DNA of 40,798 bases from Nitrosopumilus sp. LS_AOA (GTDB taxonomy: Archaea; Thermoproteota; Nitrososphaeria; Nitrososphaerales; Nitrosopumilaceae), in assembly GCA_001543015.1 (NCBI GenBank), contig LFLC01000043.1:1-40798 (forward strand). Direction: 5' to 3'. The translations under genes were made by a program, and so were the position numbers. The number at the start of each line of letters is the position of its first letter. Position 1 is the first letter of the stretch. The notes beneath the pieces were generated by a model. It was not told the DNA's origin. It did no database searches and was given only the letters and a program-made list of their open reading frames with translations. This document shows positions 40,402-40,798 of this stretch, piece by piece.

Positions 40402-40798
40402 TCTGTATCGATAATTTACTTTAACAAAATGGTGCTGTGTATGGTGTGATGCATGAAGTCTGCATTGGATTTACTATAGTTTCATAATTTCAGGCGTAAT
40501 TATTAATGCCGAAACGTGGTTTTTTGGTACAAAGATTAATGGAGAACTTACACTGATTCTTCATTTTAGTTATAGGATTATTGTAGGTTATCTGATATAT
40601 CGACAAAAGATAATTGCGTATGTTTTAGCTATTATTTTATTTGTATTCATGACAATTTCTTTTAGATTATAATAATGAAAACTAGATTTTTGATAATTGT
40701 AATTGTTGCATTTTAACTGTGTCATAACAACTTTCAAAAATATAATTTATTTTTAAATTTCACACAATTGTTTGTTCATTTTAAGATCACACCACGCT
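40402..40798. other. Terminal 397 bp without an intact gene
   Basis: Neither strand has a supported intact ORF. There is an open stretch at 40457-40672 without a start codon, and at 40675 an ATG frame reading MKTRFLIIVIVAF then stop. That opening looks like the beginning of a thaumarchaeal signal peptide cut short. It probably represents decayed or rearranged genes. Confidence 0.4.
40457..40672 (+). pseudogene. Start-less membrane-protein-like ORF remnant
   Basis: Seventy-one open codons between a TGA and a TAA, with no ATG, GTG or TTG near the beginning. The translation is hydrophobic: ETWFFGTKINGELTLILHFS, then YRIIVGYLIYRQKIIAYVLA and further to a basic end. Two membrane helices are plausible. 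AT-rich DNA gives such residues by chance, so this is weak; a truncated membrane protein is the alternative. Confidence 0.25.

Overview
The window is AT-rich archaeal chromosome. It looks like an ammonia-oxidising thaumarchaeon (Nitrosopumilus/Nitrosarchaeum type). The grounds are: a split methylmalonyl-CoA mutase with its epimerase and MeaB-like GTPase (part of the thaumarchaeal 3-hydroxypropionate/4-hydroxybutyrate cycle), a stand-alone parvulin, a Hef-type helicase without nuclease domain, PolB with a C-terminal PIP box, Alba, RpoK, a TrmB-family regulator, many TTG starts, and TATA boxes placed 25-27 nt from start codons, which implies leaderless transcripts. I saw no rRNA, tRNA, CRISPR array, transposase or integrase.

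Layout. 1-1760: an accessory-looking stretch with a partial coiled-coil gene, a frame-broken coiled-coil gene, a ribbon-helix-helix protein and several tiny cysteine-rich proteins. 1755-4298 (minus): cysS, nadE and a Rieske ferredoxin, divergent from 4374-7312 (plus): S-adenosylhomocysteinase and metG. 7392-12215: a membrane protein, a divergent class III cyclase-like protein, an alpha/beta hydrolase, a SelB/EF-Tu-like protein without GTPase motifs, a probable DUF2299 protein and two tiny zinc proteins. 12506-13261: a 251-residue protein made almost wholly of a GY(N/D)xx pentapeptide repeat. 13394-14392: ilvC. 14679-21061: the methylmalonyl-CoA locus (B12-binding subunit on minus; M1 aminopeptidase, a small anchored protein, meaB-like GTPase, mutase catalytic subunit and epimerase on plus). 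21101-29077 (mostly minus): small zinc proteins, an HTH-CBS regulator, then ppdK, tpiA, a SemiSWEET, polB and a dCMP-deaminase-like gene in one tight run. 29239-32162: a possible HEPN protein, the Hef-like helicase, a helical protein and parvulin. 32163-32663: a gene-poor spacer with a strong hairpin that coincides with a 12-codon ORF. 32664-40401: TrmB regulator, PPOX protein, DUF2203 protein, UbiA prenyltransferase, aldo/keto reductase, a YHS protein, a glutaminase-less asparagine-synthase-like protein, an HTH regulator, Alba, rpoK and a cyclophilin-like protein. 40402-40798: apparent gene debris.

Three things stand out. First, rpoK and the cyclophilin-like gene diverge from one self-complementary TATA box, with both TTG starts exactly equidistant from its centre. 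Second, four convergent gene pairs end in a shared TTAG/CTAA tetranucleotide that supplies both stop codons. Third, there is the pentapeptide-repeat protein, together with an unusually dense set of 32-70 residue cysteine-rich proteins scattered between the larger genes. All assignments come from reading motifs by eye; no database search was run.
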